NCBI RefSeq assembly: GCF_026151205.1
Contig: NC_087084.1
Coordinates: 7,551,394-7,615,393, forward strand
Source: Bolinopsis microptera
Lineage: Eukaryota > Ctenophora > Tentaculata > Lobata > Bolinopsidae
DNA: 64,000 nt
Direction of reading: 5' to 3'
The notes under the pieces were generated by a model. It worked only from the letters and a program-made list of their open reading frames with translations, was not told the DNA's origin and searched no databases. Below are positions 31,897 through 44,057 of the stretch, in pieces; the first letter of the stretch is position 1; the number at the start of each line of letters is the position of its first letter. A program made the translations under genes and the position numbers.

Positions 31897-33350
31897 TAGG
31901 CTATCCATTATCGGTATGAAATCTTTTATCTAGATAAACAGATAAAAATTTAGGTTTTATCTAGATAAAACCGATAAAACCGATAATTTTTCTGCTGAAG
32001 GCCAAAGCCAAACTGTCTTTCAAATTTCACAAAAACTAATTGTCGACTTTTATCACTGTTGACCAGTAATCTTGATAAAGTACAACACCAACAGTTACTA
32101 CTACAACTACCAATACTCAATAGTAGACAAAGGGTTTCCTTCTCCTGAGAACAGTAACGCAATAGTTCTCTTCAAAACAGTAGATCACCGGTTTCCTTCT
32201 CCTGAGAACAGTAGTGTACTACCAGTTCTCTTCAAAACAGTACACCAAGGGTTTCCTTCTCCTGAGAACAGTAGTGCACCTGTTCTCTTCAAAACAGTAG
32301 ACCACCGGTTTCCTTCTCCTGAGAACAGTAACGCACTAGTTCTCTTCAAAACATTAGACCACCGGTTTCCTTCTCCTGAGAACAGTAGTGCACCAGTTCT
32401 CTTCAAAATAGTAGACAAAGGGCTTCCTTCTCCTGAGAACAGTAGTGTACTACCAGTTCTCTTCAAAACAGTACACCAAGGGTTTCCTTCTCCTGAGAAC
32501 AGTAGTTCACTTGTTCTCTTCAAAACAGTAGACCACCGGTTTCCTTCTCCTGAGAACAGTAACGCACTAGTTCTCTTCAAAACATTAGACCACCGGTTTC
32601 CTTCTCCTGAGAACAGTAGTGCACCAGTTCTCTTCAAAATAGTAGACAAAGGGCTTCCTTCTCCTGAGAACAGTAACGCACTAGTTCTCTTCAAAACATT
32701 AGACCACCGGTTTCCTTCTCCTGAGAACAGTAACGCACTAGTTCTCTCCAAAACATTAGACCACCGGTTTCCTTCTCCTGAGAACAGTAGTGCAACAAAT
32801 ACCAATTCTCCTCGAAACAGTAAAGAATTTAAAGTGATTCAGTGAATCGTTTCCTTATCCTGTGGAAAAAATTGGAGCAAAGGATTCCTTCTCCTGAAGA
32901 CAATGTTTCACGCCTAGAACACTTACGGAATTTAATTCAGTGCCCTGCCGGTATTTTTGGCTCTAGTTAACAGTAACATGCTCGTTCCTGTCTCCAGAAT
33001 GGTTGTAAGGTAGAACGCCGTAAGGTAACAATGTCAATAACTTTCTCTAGACTTCTACAGTTCTACAGGTCCATAGGTATACAAATGTAAATAAACCTCT
33101 TAAGCTCACATTTAAGTAAACTACCTCTTATATCATACTATAAAACGTTTGGGACTGTTTTTTGGATTACTTGGGAAGGCAAAAACACTAATATTTTTTT
33201 AAAATTGTACGGTATTGTGGCAGTTTTTTCGGTAATTTCTAGTGAATTTTTATACCGATAAAAATATGTTTTATCTAGATAAACAGATAACCTTTTTTAA
33301 CGAATTATCGGAGATAATTATCGGTAACGATTATCGGAGTGGATAGCCTA
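31897..33350. mobile_element. 1454-bp hAT-like element carrying a 57-bp minisatellite
   Basis: Inverted ends TAGGCTATCC / GGATAGCCTA are flanked by a perfect 8-bp duplication ATAGCATT (31889-31896 and 33351-33358). The second copy of this locus has the unfilled site with a single ATAGCATT at 55414-55421, which proves insertion and fixes the element's ends. Subterminal inverted TTTTATCTAGATAAAC and TTATCGG motifs lie at both ends. There is no transposase. Confidence 0.95.
32125..32800 (+). repeat. 57/60-bp minisatellite inside the hAT-like element
   Basis: About twelve units containing CCTTCTCCTGAGAACAGTA. All are 57 or 60 bp, so multiples of three, which leaves long open frames on both strands (FPSPENSS..VLFKTVDH on plus, LLFSGEGNRWS.VLKRT on minus). 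Whether either is translated is unknown; I treat both as repeat frames. Confidence 0.9.
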
Positions 33351-33709
33351 ATAGCATTATAATCAATATTTTGATTCAGATGTATAAATTTTCCGTTATG
33401 TAGACAATATGTTTTTATTGTCTTCTTTTTTTTTGTTTTCATTTTTTTGTTGTTTTATATTCATAATATATTATTATATTACATAATAACGATACTAGTG
33501 TCTAGTAATATCTTATTCAAAATCAACCTTGCGATCTATGGTCTTCCAATTAGTTATACAACAAAGTTTGTGGAATTTGTATGATAGTATGAATAAGTTA
33601 TTACGTAAAACCACTCATAATTTAACATTACTATCATCACTTTACTAATTACAGATAAGTTTCTGAAGATAAGTGATAGAAACTATATCATATCAATATC
33701 AGCGTATAA

Positions 33710-34806
33710 TGTACTTAGTATACTTAATGTAATTAATGTACTTAGTATACTTAATGTACTTAATGTACTTAATGTAATTAATGTACTTAATGTACTTAAT
33801 GTAATTAATGTACTTAATGTACTTAATGTACTTAATATAATTAATATACTTAATGTACTTAATGTACTTAATGTACTTAATGTACTTAATGTACTTAATG
33901 TACTTAATGTACTTAATGTTATTAATGTACTTAATGTACTTAATGTACTTAATGTACTTAATGTACTTAATGTGCTTAATGTACTTAACGTACTTAATAA
34001 GCTTAATGTACTTAATGTGCTTAATGTACTTAATTTACTTAATGTACTTAATGTGCTGAATGTACTTAATGTGCTTAATGTACTTAATGTGCTTAATATA
34101 CTTAATGTACTTAATGTACTCAATGTACTCAATGTACTCAATGTAATCAATGTAATCAATGTAATCAATGTACTCAATGTACTCAATGTACTCAATGTAC
34201 GTAATGTACTCAATGTACTCAATGTACGTAATGTACTCAATGTACTCAATGTACTCAATGTACTCAATGTACTCAATGTACTCAATGTACTCAATGTACT
34301 CAATGTACTCAATGTACTCAATGTACTCAATGTACTCAATGTACTCAATGTACTTAATGTACTCAATGTACTTAATGTACTCAATGTACTCAATGTACTC
34401 TATGTACTCAATGTACTCAATGTACTTAATGTACTCAATGTACTCAATGTACTCAATGTACTCAATGTACTCAATGTACTTAATGTACTTAATGTACTTA
34501 ATGTACTTAATGTACTCAATGTACTTAATAAACTTAATGTACTTAATGTACTTAATGTACTTAATGTACTTAATGTACTTAATGTACTTAATGTACTTAA
34601 TGTATTTAATGTACTTAATGTACTTAATGTACTTAATGTACTTAATGTACTTAATGTACTTAATGTACTTAATGTACTTAATGTACTTAATGTACTTAAT
34701 GTACTTAATGTACTTAATGTACTTAATGTACTTAATGTACTTAATGTACTTAATGTACTTAATGTACTTAATGTACTTAATGTACTTAATGTACTTAATG
34801 TACTTT
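33710..34806. repeat. 9-bp satellite AATGTACTT / AATGTACTC, about 120 units
   Basis: A 9-bp array in the 3' intergenic space between the two convergent genes. A block of AATGTACTC variants lies centrally (about 34110-34510) with AATGTACTT on both sides. The frames LNV, MYL and STL in it are artefacts. The second copy at 55780-56930 is the same array with many indels. Confidence 0.97.
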
Positions 34807-35005
34807 ACAAATATTAATTTGTCCTGTTAAACTGACTCCCCTTCATAATTGTATCTCATGTTTTAATTGCCTCTATTTTCATTGCTCATCTACTTTTGCT
34901 GCATATTATTTAAGTCGTTCATTTCTGGCGTTATCATCTAACTTGATCGTTTTTATACTGCTTTATCTCTCAAAATGCCGTCATAAGCTCTCTTCTTTGT
35001 CTTAG

Positions 35006-38000
35006 CTAATCATTTCTTTGTTTATCTCGTACTTCAGTCATCTCTGCTGTGCCTGGAACTTCTCCGTCTTGTACTGCCACACAATCCATCTCAATGGTCT
35101 CAACTGGTGATGATCGGTAAATTCTTGAACCAGTGATTAGGGTTCCGAGTCTTTGGATAGGTAAGCTTATAAGGTTTGTTACTGTTTTATCATAGATTAG
35201 TGGGTTTATGACGGAGTTGATCGGTAAAACAATCATGGAAAACAGGCCATACCAGGGTGTTGCATTTAGAACCTCAAGGGAATGTAGAACACATATCACT
35301 ATGAAGGGTACCCAGCAAATGAAATCTGTAGTGATAATGATGGCGATTCTTAAGTTCATTTTCCTATTGCGTTGTGAAATCTGTTGGTTCCCCCCTGACT
35401 GTGTCAAACTTTTAGAGGATTTGCGAGATATGATGCCAATGATCAAGTATGAGGCTGTAATGAAAAAGAAGCACACAAAGTTCAGGGCAAGAATTGCCCA
35501 TACCAAGTGCCTCTGTGGATCATTTTCTTTGACAAAATATTTGAAGAGGCAAACACCATCGTTTCCATAGAAATTCACCTTTTGGATGTTTTTCGTGTAG
35601 TCTTCATAACCATTATCGTGAGAATACATCTCGGACATCATTTTGTTGATCATACGCCAGCTTAGTGTTGTTTCCTTCATTCTACCAAAGTATCCTTGAA
35701 AGACAGCAAATAGTGTCTGCTTGTTCATTGTTCCAATAAATACCTTTATCTCTTCTGCATACTTCATTCCATTGCCAAAGAAATCCTCAAATTTGGAAAT
35801 AATTGGGATTACAGCAATGACAATGGACGCCAACGTCATCATTAAAACACCTCCTGCAACTTGGAGTGATTTTACCAATGTAACTTCTCCCGGAATTCTC
35901 ATGGAGTTGTGTATTCCGTAAATTCGGGTGAGGCTCAATGCACACATAGCAAAAAGCGAGACTTGAGATCCTATGGTGCTAAGAACTCCAATAGTTGAAC
36001 ATTGGATGCTGGTAATCCATCCGATCTGTTGGGTACAATAATCTATCTTGAAGATTACACCATCATAAATTGATATGACCAATAAGTAGATACCAACTAA
36101 AAGGTCTCCAAACGATATCATCATGATGAGGGACTTATTAAACAGAGCTACGGTAGTTCTACAGTTCTTTAAGGTTCCAGTATTTTTGGATATGATGATA
36201 AAATTAGCCAGGACGGCTAGAAATCCTATAATCCATGATGAAAATTTGAGAGCATTCCCTTCTAGAATTTCTCTAGAACACTGATTATTGCATTCGTCTG
36301 TCAAATCCAGGCAGTCAAATGATCCGTCACATTTCTTTGTCACCGGTATGTAACTACCGTTACATTTGAAATTGTTTGTGCAGCTGTCCTCATCCGAACC
36401 ATCCCCGCAATTATCGATGAGATTGCATACTTCGGAATAATCAATGCAAGTGATATTATTGTCACAGACGAAATATCTATTCGTATAAATATTTCCATAT
36501 GATTTTGTGACAAATGTTAGGAATTCGTTATTGGCTATCGTCCCTATTCTTTTATGATGTTGTCCTGGGCACGCCTCATATCTAGGAATATTTCTCAGTG
36601 GACAGGAAGAGTTGACACACTTTTCTGCACAACTAGTGTACAAATATTGTTCTCCAAATATGTGGTCACAATTTTGAGTAACATTTGGCATTATAACCGT
36701 TGTATTGGTTCCTCCGTAAACGTTTTCATTTGAAAATATAAACGTGCTAATCGTGAAGCAATGATTTTTGAAGTTTTTAGTGTTTTTTATCCCCTTTATG
36801 CAGTATGATAAATGCTTTATTAGGCTTTTGTCAGTTGTTAAAACAGTTGTGGACAGTTTCGGTTGTTTGCGGGACTCAGAGCAGATCTTATTTTCATTTC
36901 CACATGTTTCAACTCAATCACATAGTTTACTGAATTCCACATATCCAGGATCTCCCCATGGACAAAGGTACACATTTTCACACGACGTGTCTTTGCTGAT
37001 AACATATCTTAATGATTTGGTGCTCCCACAAGTAGGCCAACTGTCATCTTCGTCGATTTCACTCAAACAGTCCTTAAACCCATCTCTTAACCAAGCTAGA
37101 GGTATTGGGAGTTCCCCTTTCTGGCCGCCACGTCTTTCACACTTTACCAGTGTCATGGTGATGCAGATACGATCAGTTTCATCACTTTTATCATTGCAGT
37201 CTGGTTGACCATCACACATTAAGTGCCTGTGAACAGTACACTGGCTAGAGGTTTGTATGCAATGATTCTCAAAGTTATCGTCACATATTGCCTTTTTACC
37301 AAAGCAGATCATTAGTTTTGATACAGAGGACAAGTATCCGTTAACAAGACATCTTACCCCTACTTTGGCGGGATCTTTACAGTTTGTTTGAAATGAAGCA
37401 TAATCACTGCTGCTGCAGTAATCGCCACGAAAGTTAAAATGACCCATTAACTGGTAATTTAACACTGCACATCTTGTAAAGTTGTGTAGTGGTACTGTAC
37501 GTCCAGTATTCCAATGTTCGCAAGTATACTGTGTTTCATTAGTAACGGTACACTTAGCTTCGTCCTCTCCGTTAACACAGTCTTTATTTCCATCACATAT
37601 TATGTATGGTGTTATGTACTTTACTATTCCTGGTGTATACTTATCGTCACAATACATACCATATCTATATCCGTTACAGGTAGCCTCGTCCTCACAGTCG
37701 TAATTATCACAAACATCATTACAGATTTTGCTGGACACTACCTTTTTCCCACTCGGCATAGTTATTAGTTCGCTGCATCCCTCCTCATCTAATTCTGTAT
37801 TAACACAGTCATGTTCACCGTTACAAATTATTTCACTATAATGTACTGAGTTCACGATGTCCCACGAAAGGTTACAGATAAATCCTCCACAAAGCATGTT
37901 GCCATTTCTTACGTCAATATTATTTACAGTGACACTGGCATCATCACAAGCCTGATAATAGTGCGGATCATCGGAACATAAAGCTGTCCCTTCTTTCCCG

Positions 38001-38384
38001 TTGTTCGTCGAATAATACTCCTCTGTGTTGTGGCACTTATAGAGTGTGTATTTATCGTTCCTCTGGTTTGTACATACCTGTTTCAAGAATCCTCTGTCTT
38101 CTTGAAAACTGCACAATTCTGCAAAGTATTTTCATGAGCAATGTGCAATAAACTAAGCTTTTTATTCATTTACTTAAAACAAAAATAACTATCTTTAAAC
38201 TGATATAGGTCGATTTTAATTTTTACACGTAATGATATAACTACTCAACTATATATAAGTAATAATTACCTTCGGACCATGACAAAGGATCTGTCATTCT
38301 GAATGAGCTTGTGGTAGTATAAATCGATGTCGCTGTATCTGATTTACCAAGTTTCAACAGGATCAGTAATATTGCAAGTTTCAT
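35006..38384 (-). CDS. LDLa-ectodomain GPCR with one in-frame stop
   Basis: Two exons on the minus strand. Exon 1, 38384-38270, is a signal peptide (MKLAILLILLKLGKSDT) with a GTAATT donor. Exon 2, 38118-35006, follows a TTTGCAG acceptor. Together 3228 nt (1076 codons) stay in one frame except for a TGA at residue 440. The ectodomain has about seven LDLa motifs, e.g. ICDGNKDCVNGEDEAKC, MCDGQPDCNDKSDE, VCNLIDNCGDGSDEDSC and KCDGSFDCLDLTDEC. The seven-helix part starts near residue 665, with SFGDLLVGIYLL (TM2 Asp), SLTRIYGI in place of DRY, and INPLIYD (TM7 NPxxY). The second extracellular loop region is unusually long (about 100 residues). LDLa-bearing GPCRs include the relaxin-receptor and GRL101-type receptors, but no leucine-rich repeats are visible here. 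The 3' end faces the lectin gene. A degenerate second copy lies at 57175-60683. Confidence 0.88.
36914..36916 (-). other. In-frame TGA in the GPCR at an LDLa Gly position
   Basis: The frame reads FSKLCD-stop-VETCGNENKIC. LDLa repeats have CDG followed by x-x-x-C-G, so TGA replaces the Gly codon (GGA to TGA is one base). The frame is open for 400 codons before and 635 after. The second copy, allowing for its inserted bases, also carries TCA/TGA here. Confidence 0.85.
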
Positions 38385-38449
38385 AGCTGCATAGATAATA
38401 TGTTAATTAAGATGGGATTTAAAGGTGTTTGTAAATTTGTTCAAACACC

Positions 38450-39860
38450 GTTTATGGCCACAACTGTTTATGGCTACTACCGACTCAAGTACACACAAAG
38501 CAACCTTAGACAGATAGAATCACACACTCATCACCCCAACACTTCAACACAACAAACATTTGGCTCCAGACCGCCGCCGCCTAAAAGTAACACGGTGCAC
38601 ATCCCTGCCTCTCACCTTACGACACCCTCACAAACTTTGACATACCAGCTCCCACATTCCATTTACCTCTTCTCATCATCCACCCCAAAGAAAGACACCA
38701 CAGCTAAGACAGTCATCAACCTCTCCGGACAGACTCTTTCCACAGCAGAAAGCGACGTACTCTCTTTTGGCCTGAAATTCGTCCCGACACCCACATCAGA
38801 TCCCACCCTTGAACTAACTCCCCTTATTCAAAATGTCATCAAACAGCTTGGTGAAGGGACGGAAGCTCCCGCCACCTATCAGGTTACCTCTGTGTTATAA
38901 TCCAAATTTTACAAACAACGTGACATGACCCATGACAAATTGACTCCCCAACAACGTACAGCTCTCAAATCATTAAAATTTAATAATTATCTGAATTGAA
39001 ATTTCTTCCTGCTGATAAGGGAAACCCCATTGAGGTGTTAACCCACTAACAATACATAAAAAAAGTTAACGGTCACTTGACCTCAGGTAGTTATACCCTT
39101 TTGAACAAACACCCCACACAATTTGTTACCTCCAAACTGTATAAACTTATAAAGTACTCAAGAAACTCCACAACGACAAGAAGATCACGACAGACCACCT
39201 CAAAAAGATGCGGAACCTCCACCCTAGATGGCCGGACAACCTAAGATCCATAAACCTGGCGCACCTATCCGTCCCGTAGTTAGCTTTTTCAAAATTCCCC
39301 TGCAAGCGCTTCACAAAGTCCTTGCTACATTCCTCAAACCCCTATGCCTCAAAGACTCCTCAGACTTCAAACACCGTCTCGACTCATTTCTTAATCCCCC
39401 TTACTCATATCACACCTCCCTAGATGTCCAATCCCCTTACACCTCCTGTGACATGCGCCTGGCCCTTAAAACAATCATCTAGTCTTACGAACAGAATCCT
39501 ACTCTCCTTCCCTCTTACCTCACCACCACCACCATAAGTTCCTCATCAACTTTTGCCTCGATGCAACTCCTACCTCCAATTTAATGGCTCCCAATACGAA
39601 GGTGGCACCATGGGTTCCCCTTTATCGTTGAAATACGCCTTGCCGAGATAGAGCCCTTAGCCCTCTCCTCGTGTCTTGAGTGTCCTGACCCCCTAATTAT
39701 ATCTTCTCCCACTTCGTTGACGATGGCCTCGGATCCTTCAGAGACAGACAACACGCAGAATCCTTCCTCACCTTCCTCAACTTCTTCACCGAAGACCTCA
39801 AATTCAGCCAAGAACACGAAAAAGAAGAATCTCTAGGCTGCCAAGTTTCAACAAAATAAT
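38450..39860 (+). pseudogene. Decayed Penelope-like retroelement (reverse transcriptase)
   Basis: Conceptual reading in several frames gives VINLSGQTLSTAESDVLSFG, LKFVPTPTSDP, LPADKGN, GQPKIHKPGAPIRPVVS, SLDVQSPYTSCDMRLALKTI, EGGTMGSPLS and HFVDDGLGSFRDRQ. The GQPKIHKPG.P.RP, GGTMGSPLSP and F/YVDD series in this order is the signature of Penelope-like RT. At least four frameshifts or stops separate the pieces. It ends near ESLGCQVSTK, so no GIY-YIG endonuclease is seen. The start shares sequence with the region upstream of the GPCR exon 1, and with 60690-60870. Confidence 0.85.
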
Positions 39861-40031
39861 TAATATTGCAAGTCTTTTTTCTTCTATCAGTTGTGACGGA
39901 ATTGTAATGAAAAAAATCCATATATAACTATTTATGATATGTTTGATTTCTTGTTATTGTATGTCATTCAAATTTGGTAGACGGCCCCAACGTTAATGTG
40001 GCTTTTGCTATGTAGTCCGAGACGAAACGGA

Positions 40032-41124
40032 ATCTCGTTAGCTTTTCGTGTTAAAAGCGATTTCTCGACGGTTATCACCTCTCTAGATGATTCTTAAAAC
40101 ATTTAGACTTCATGGCAAGGTTGAAATACATGCAATGAGGGCGTTTTCGGCCACACCCTTTTTCAGGGTTTCGCGGTCACTCGAATTATTGTATTTCAGC
40201 CCAGGAAGGTCTTAAAGACTATTCCGATACACCAAAATGTGCCTAATAGCCTCATTTATATACAACTTATGAAGCAACATATACCTTAAAATGCTTTGTT
40301 TCGGAAATATGGCCGAAAAACGGTTTTTGGCTTGACGCAGTTCATAATTTCCGTGATTTTTGGCATTTCCGCCTAGGAAGGTCGTAGAGACTATTCTGAT
40401 ACACCAAAATGTGCCTAATAGCCATATTTATATACAACTTATGAAGCAACATATACCCTAGAAGGCTTATTTTCGGAAATGTGGCTGAAAAACGGATTTT
40501 TGTCGAGCAAACAATGACAATATTCACAAATGGGCTATTGGACTGTTAATTAGAGCAACATGAGCAACACAGCATTTGTCACAAGATGTAAGATGACTCA
40601 CTTTGTGTCCAGAAACACCTACAAAAATTGGAGAATGATCTACTTTATTGGGCATCTCTTTTAATGGGCCAGGCCAGCAGCATATTTGTGTCTTACGAAA
40701 TGGCAATTTTTCAAAATTACGGTTTCTTTAGTAAAGGTCAATGGGTCAGTTGCAAACAGCAAATTGTTCGCAATTGCCGACTTATGCACATCATATACTC
40801 AAAAACGCTCACATTAGGAGTCATTAGTAAATAACTAATACATGATTTGTGAAAACTCCAACAATTTTTCCTTGGTACCAATTTAAATAAAATGTGTGAC
40901 GTGCCAGACCAAAATTCAACTTCAAATTTTTTATTTATTCATGCCATGAAACCATGATATATGTTCCATGAATACCGGACCTAAAATAAATCGGCACTGG
41001 ATCCGGGCCAGATTGACGCTTGACCACTGACCAGTATAAGTACCCCACTTTATAATCATAATTGACTTCACTGCCTCGACCAATATTGGTCTGTAATCCC
41101 TGGATTGAGATCTGTTGGCTGCAG
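40032..41124 (+). repeat. Left arm of a 1.1-kb inverted repeat
   Basis: Inverted relative to 49798-51042 over its whole length. The arm contains a ~160-bp direct duplication around CACCAAAATGTGCCTAATAG (40229 and 40401). No transposase is visible in the arm. Confidence 0.92.
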
Positions 41125-41380
41125 TTTAATTTAGCTCATTTACCATAATAGTAATACCGCAGTGGTTTGGTTCGCATAGATTTTCCCATCGTATGATAAT
41201 GTGTGTCATTCCCTCGTTTTTTAATCAAGTGGTTACTAGCTATACTAGCTCTTTTTTATTACAGCTGCCTCGAGATCTTATCTAGGGCACTAATACATTA
41301 GTACTAGAACATTAGAACTGTAATTCTAGAACTTCAGATTAAGATTACTTGGCCGAATGGCAGGGTTCGAGATTCGACTC
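41124..41380 (+). repeat. Left arm of a nested ~260-bp inverted repeat
   Basis: Starts TTTAATTTAGCTCATTTACC, directly abutting the inner end of the 1.1-kb arm, and pairs with 42893-43200. Shared blocks include AATACCGCAGTGGT, CATAGATTTTCCCATCGT and GCCTCGAGATCTTATCT. Confidence 0.9.
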
Positions 41381-41537
41381 TAAAACGCTCAGTTTAGGAG
41401 TGATTAGTAGATAACTACTGCATGATATGCGAAAACTCCAACTAGACAAGGATCATGCTTAATCAAAGTGTTCCTCGAATTGAACTTAAGTCTTGTAACC
41501 TACTGGAGTTTGGGCCACTGAATTGATCTAGGTAAAC

Positions 41538-42026
41538 CTAAGATGAGAAGTACGAATGAGTCGGACTTTTCAATTTACTCGTGTCGTACGTACTTTTCAA
41601 TTCTACTGAAAAGTTCTCCTTCTAGAAATCGATGGAAGAGTTCTAAATCGCATGTTACGGACTAATATTGAGCGTTTTCAAAAACTTGTGTTTCTATATT
41701 TCAATCGTCGATTAACTTAAACTTAAACTTTAAGAGAAACAAGCAGTTTAAATAAGTAAATTGTCTGGTAATTTTGTAGAATTTTTGTTTCACTTTTAAA
41801 TGCTTGCCTGGCCTAAGAATTCTGTCTTTAATTTGTTCGCGAACGGTATCAGGTATATTTTCTCTAACATCGGCAATTAACAATTACATTTTACAACGGC
41901 CCCGATGATAATAATTCAAAAACAAAAAAATTCTATCTGAATCGTACGTCGTATGAGTCGGACTTTTCAAAAGTGCGTACAAGTACGTACTTTTCCCCCT
42001 AAACGAGTCCGTACTTCTCATCTTAG
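41538..42026. mobile_element. 489-bp hAT-like MITE
   Basis: Inverted ends CTAAGATGAGAAGTACG / CGTACTTCTCATCTTAG are flanked by a perfect 8-bp duplication AGGTAAAC (41530-41537 and 42027-42034). GAGTCGGACTTTTCAA recurs near both ends. It lies in the spacer of the nested inverted repeat. Confidence 0.9.
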
Positions 42027-42034
42027 AGGTAAAC

Positions 42035-42892
42035 TATAGGTAAAAATATAATATTAATCATAAGCTAAAATGTACTAATCTTTGTATTCTAAATGGGGAA
42101 AAGAAGAAACATTGTCAGTCAGTCGAGAAAATTGTCAGTCAGGCTATATATATATATATGAATACGAACTGATATTAATTTTAGAATGTCGGGAAATTCA
42201 TTAAGATTTTTATTCTTTGGTTTTTTAATTGTGCTACGAATCCGAGTTTGAGTTGATAACCCCGAATTTCCTGTTTGACTCTCAAAGAAAGGAACCAAGG
42301 CTTACGTTCCTCTTTTTGGCTCTGAGATCCAACTTTAAGATCGGACTTCGGAGATCCTCGCGTCGGAGATCATGTAAGTGTAACATCAGTACATGACATC
42401 AGACTTTTTTGCTTGATATTGGACCTATAAATCTAATTATATATTCGAAACAGCACGAGATGTAACCAAGGTTAATATAGATAAGATATACCAGCTTTAG
42501 GGGTTACAAGACCCCACGAAAGGCAGGCAGAGCATCCTAAATCCTCATGCTATCCTCACGTTGACCATCTAGGTCAAAACTCCAGCCTCTCATTAAAAAA
42601 CAGCTATTAGGCCCGAGATCCGTCCATTGTCCCGTAGTGTCCCGTAAGTAAGAGATCGTTCAGATTTTGGTCATTTAGACCCCCTCCCCGCTCTAAAATC
42701 CACTTTACCCAAAGCTGGAAAAATGTCACATGTGAAACCTAAATAGCTAAATCAGCATCTCGAGACCTTCTATTATAAAACCCCGTGATCCTACTATAAG
42801 ATTATAACTTATAAGGCATAAAGGCATTGCATGCCGAAATTAAGATTCACTTCAACTGGTGATGTGAACCTGGTATGTTACCTGAATGCCCT
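42035..42892. other. Spacer of the nested inverted repeat, no gene recognised
   Basis: AT-rich sequence with a short TATATATATATA run. I found no coding or structural signal. Confidence 0.5.
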
Positions 42893-43200
42893 CAGTCAAA
42901 TCTCGAACCCTGCTAATGCTATTCTGCCAAGTAACCTTAATCTGAAGTTCTAGAATTACAGTTCTAATCTTCTAATGTTCTAGTATTTGTGCCCATGCCC
43001 CAGATAAGATCTCGAGGCAGCTCACAGCTGTAATAACAGAAGAAATAGCCAGTCACCACTTGATTAAAAAACGAGGGAATGACAGTTGACACACATTATC
43101 AAACGATGGGAAAATCTATGCGACTGAAAAAAAGAATATGGGGTCATTCTGAAGTGGGAACCAGACCACTGCGGTATTATAAGAAATTAGCTAAATTAAA
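42893..43200 (-). repeat. Right arm of the nested inverted repeat
   Basis: Complement of 41124-41380 with small indels, ending in AGCTAAATTAAA immediately before the next inverted-repeat element. Confidence 0.9.
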
Positions 43201-43709
43201 TTTGACCAAAACCCATAATCATGGGTAGAGTGGACCGCTGCCAGTGTCTCTCTTTCCCAAACAAAAGGAAATGATATTAATTTGATTGACCGTTCTCAAA
43301 TGAAAAATGATACCGAGAATGAAATCGGTCTCTCGCTTTTCCCATTCATTCACGGCTTACGAATTGTAATAAGTTTCAATTGATTAGGTACATCAATCAG
43401 ATGCTGTAAAAATCTCTTTGGGTTGCGTTCGGGTCGATACATAGTATTTCGGCGTAAGGGTGGTAGTTATTACTTACTAAATTAGCTGAAGTTTATTGAA
43501 TCTTTATTGCCGAGTACAGCTGCCTTTGGGTAGTTCTTCTTAATATATTACAATTGTAAATGAATGGGAAAAGCGAGCGACCGATTTCATTCTCGGTATC
43601 ATTTTTCATTTGAGAACGGTCAATCAAATTAATATCATTTCCTTTTGTTTGGGAAAGAGAGACACTGGCAGCGGTCCACTCTACCCATGATTATGGGTTT
43701 TGGTCAAAT
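43200..43709. mobile_element. 510-bp foldback element with 151-bp arms
   Basis: Arms 43200-43350 and 43559-43709 are near-perfect inverted copies starting ATTTGACCAAAACCCATAAT, around a ~208-bp loop. A second version at 63170-63600 keeps the right arm, but its loop is in the opposite orientation and the left arm is missing. Confidence 0.9.
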
Positions 43710-44057
43710 ATCATCTCTTTTTGATTATAAGGATTTCAAAGGATTTCAAGGATTTCAAAATAAAATGATCATTACAATAAACATTGTGTCGGATCTAAAT
43801 TTTAAAAAATAAAGATAAAATGAAAGTCAAAAACGAAAAAACCGAAACCTGTCCTGAAAAATGCACGGTTGACGGTTATAGTCTAAAGAGTTTAAAAACC
43901 GAGCTATTCTAAAAAGGAATGTTCATGACGCGAACAACCAGTCCTTTGTGTCCATGCCTAAGATCCACACATAAATTCCACACTAAATCAAAAGTGTGAA
44001 ACGCACACGAAAAATAACACACTGTCGGATCCACGTTTCGCATGTTGAGTCCGTGAG

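Noticed and set aside
33683-34830. Long frames reading STL, LNV or MYL repeats
   Set aside because: The 9-bp satellite is a multiple of three and opens frames in several readings. There is no start context, splice context or complex sequence.
36914-36916. Selenocysteine reading of the GPCR TGA
   Set aside because: The residue position is a structural Gly of an LDLa loop, not a redox site, and I see no SECIS-like element in the 3' region. A nonsense change fits better.
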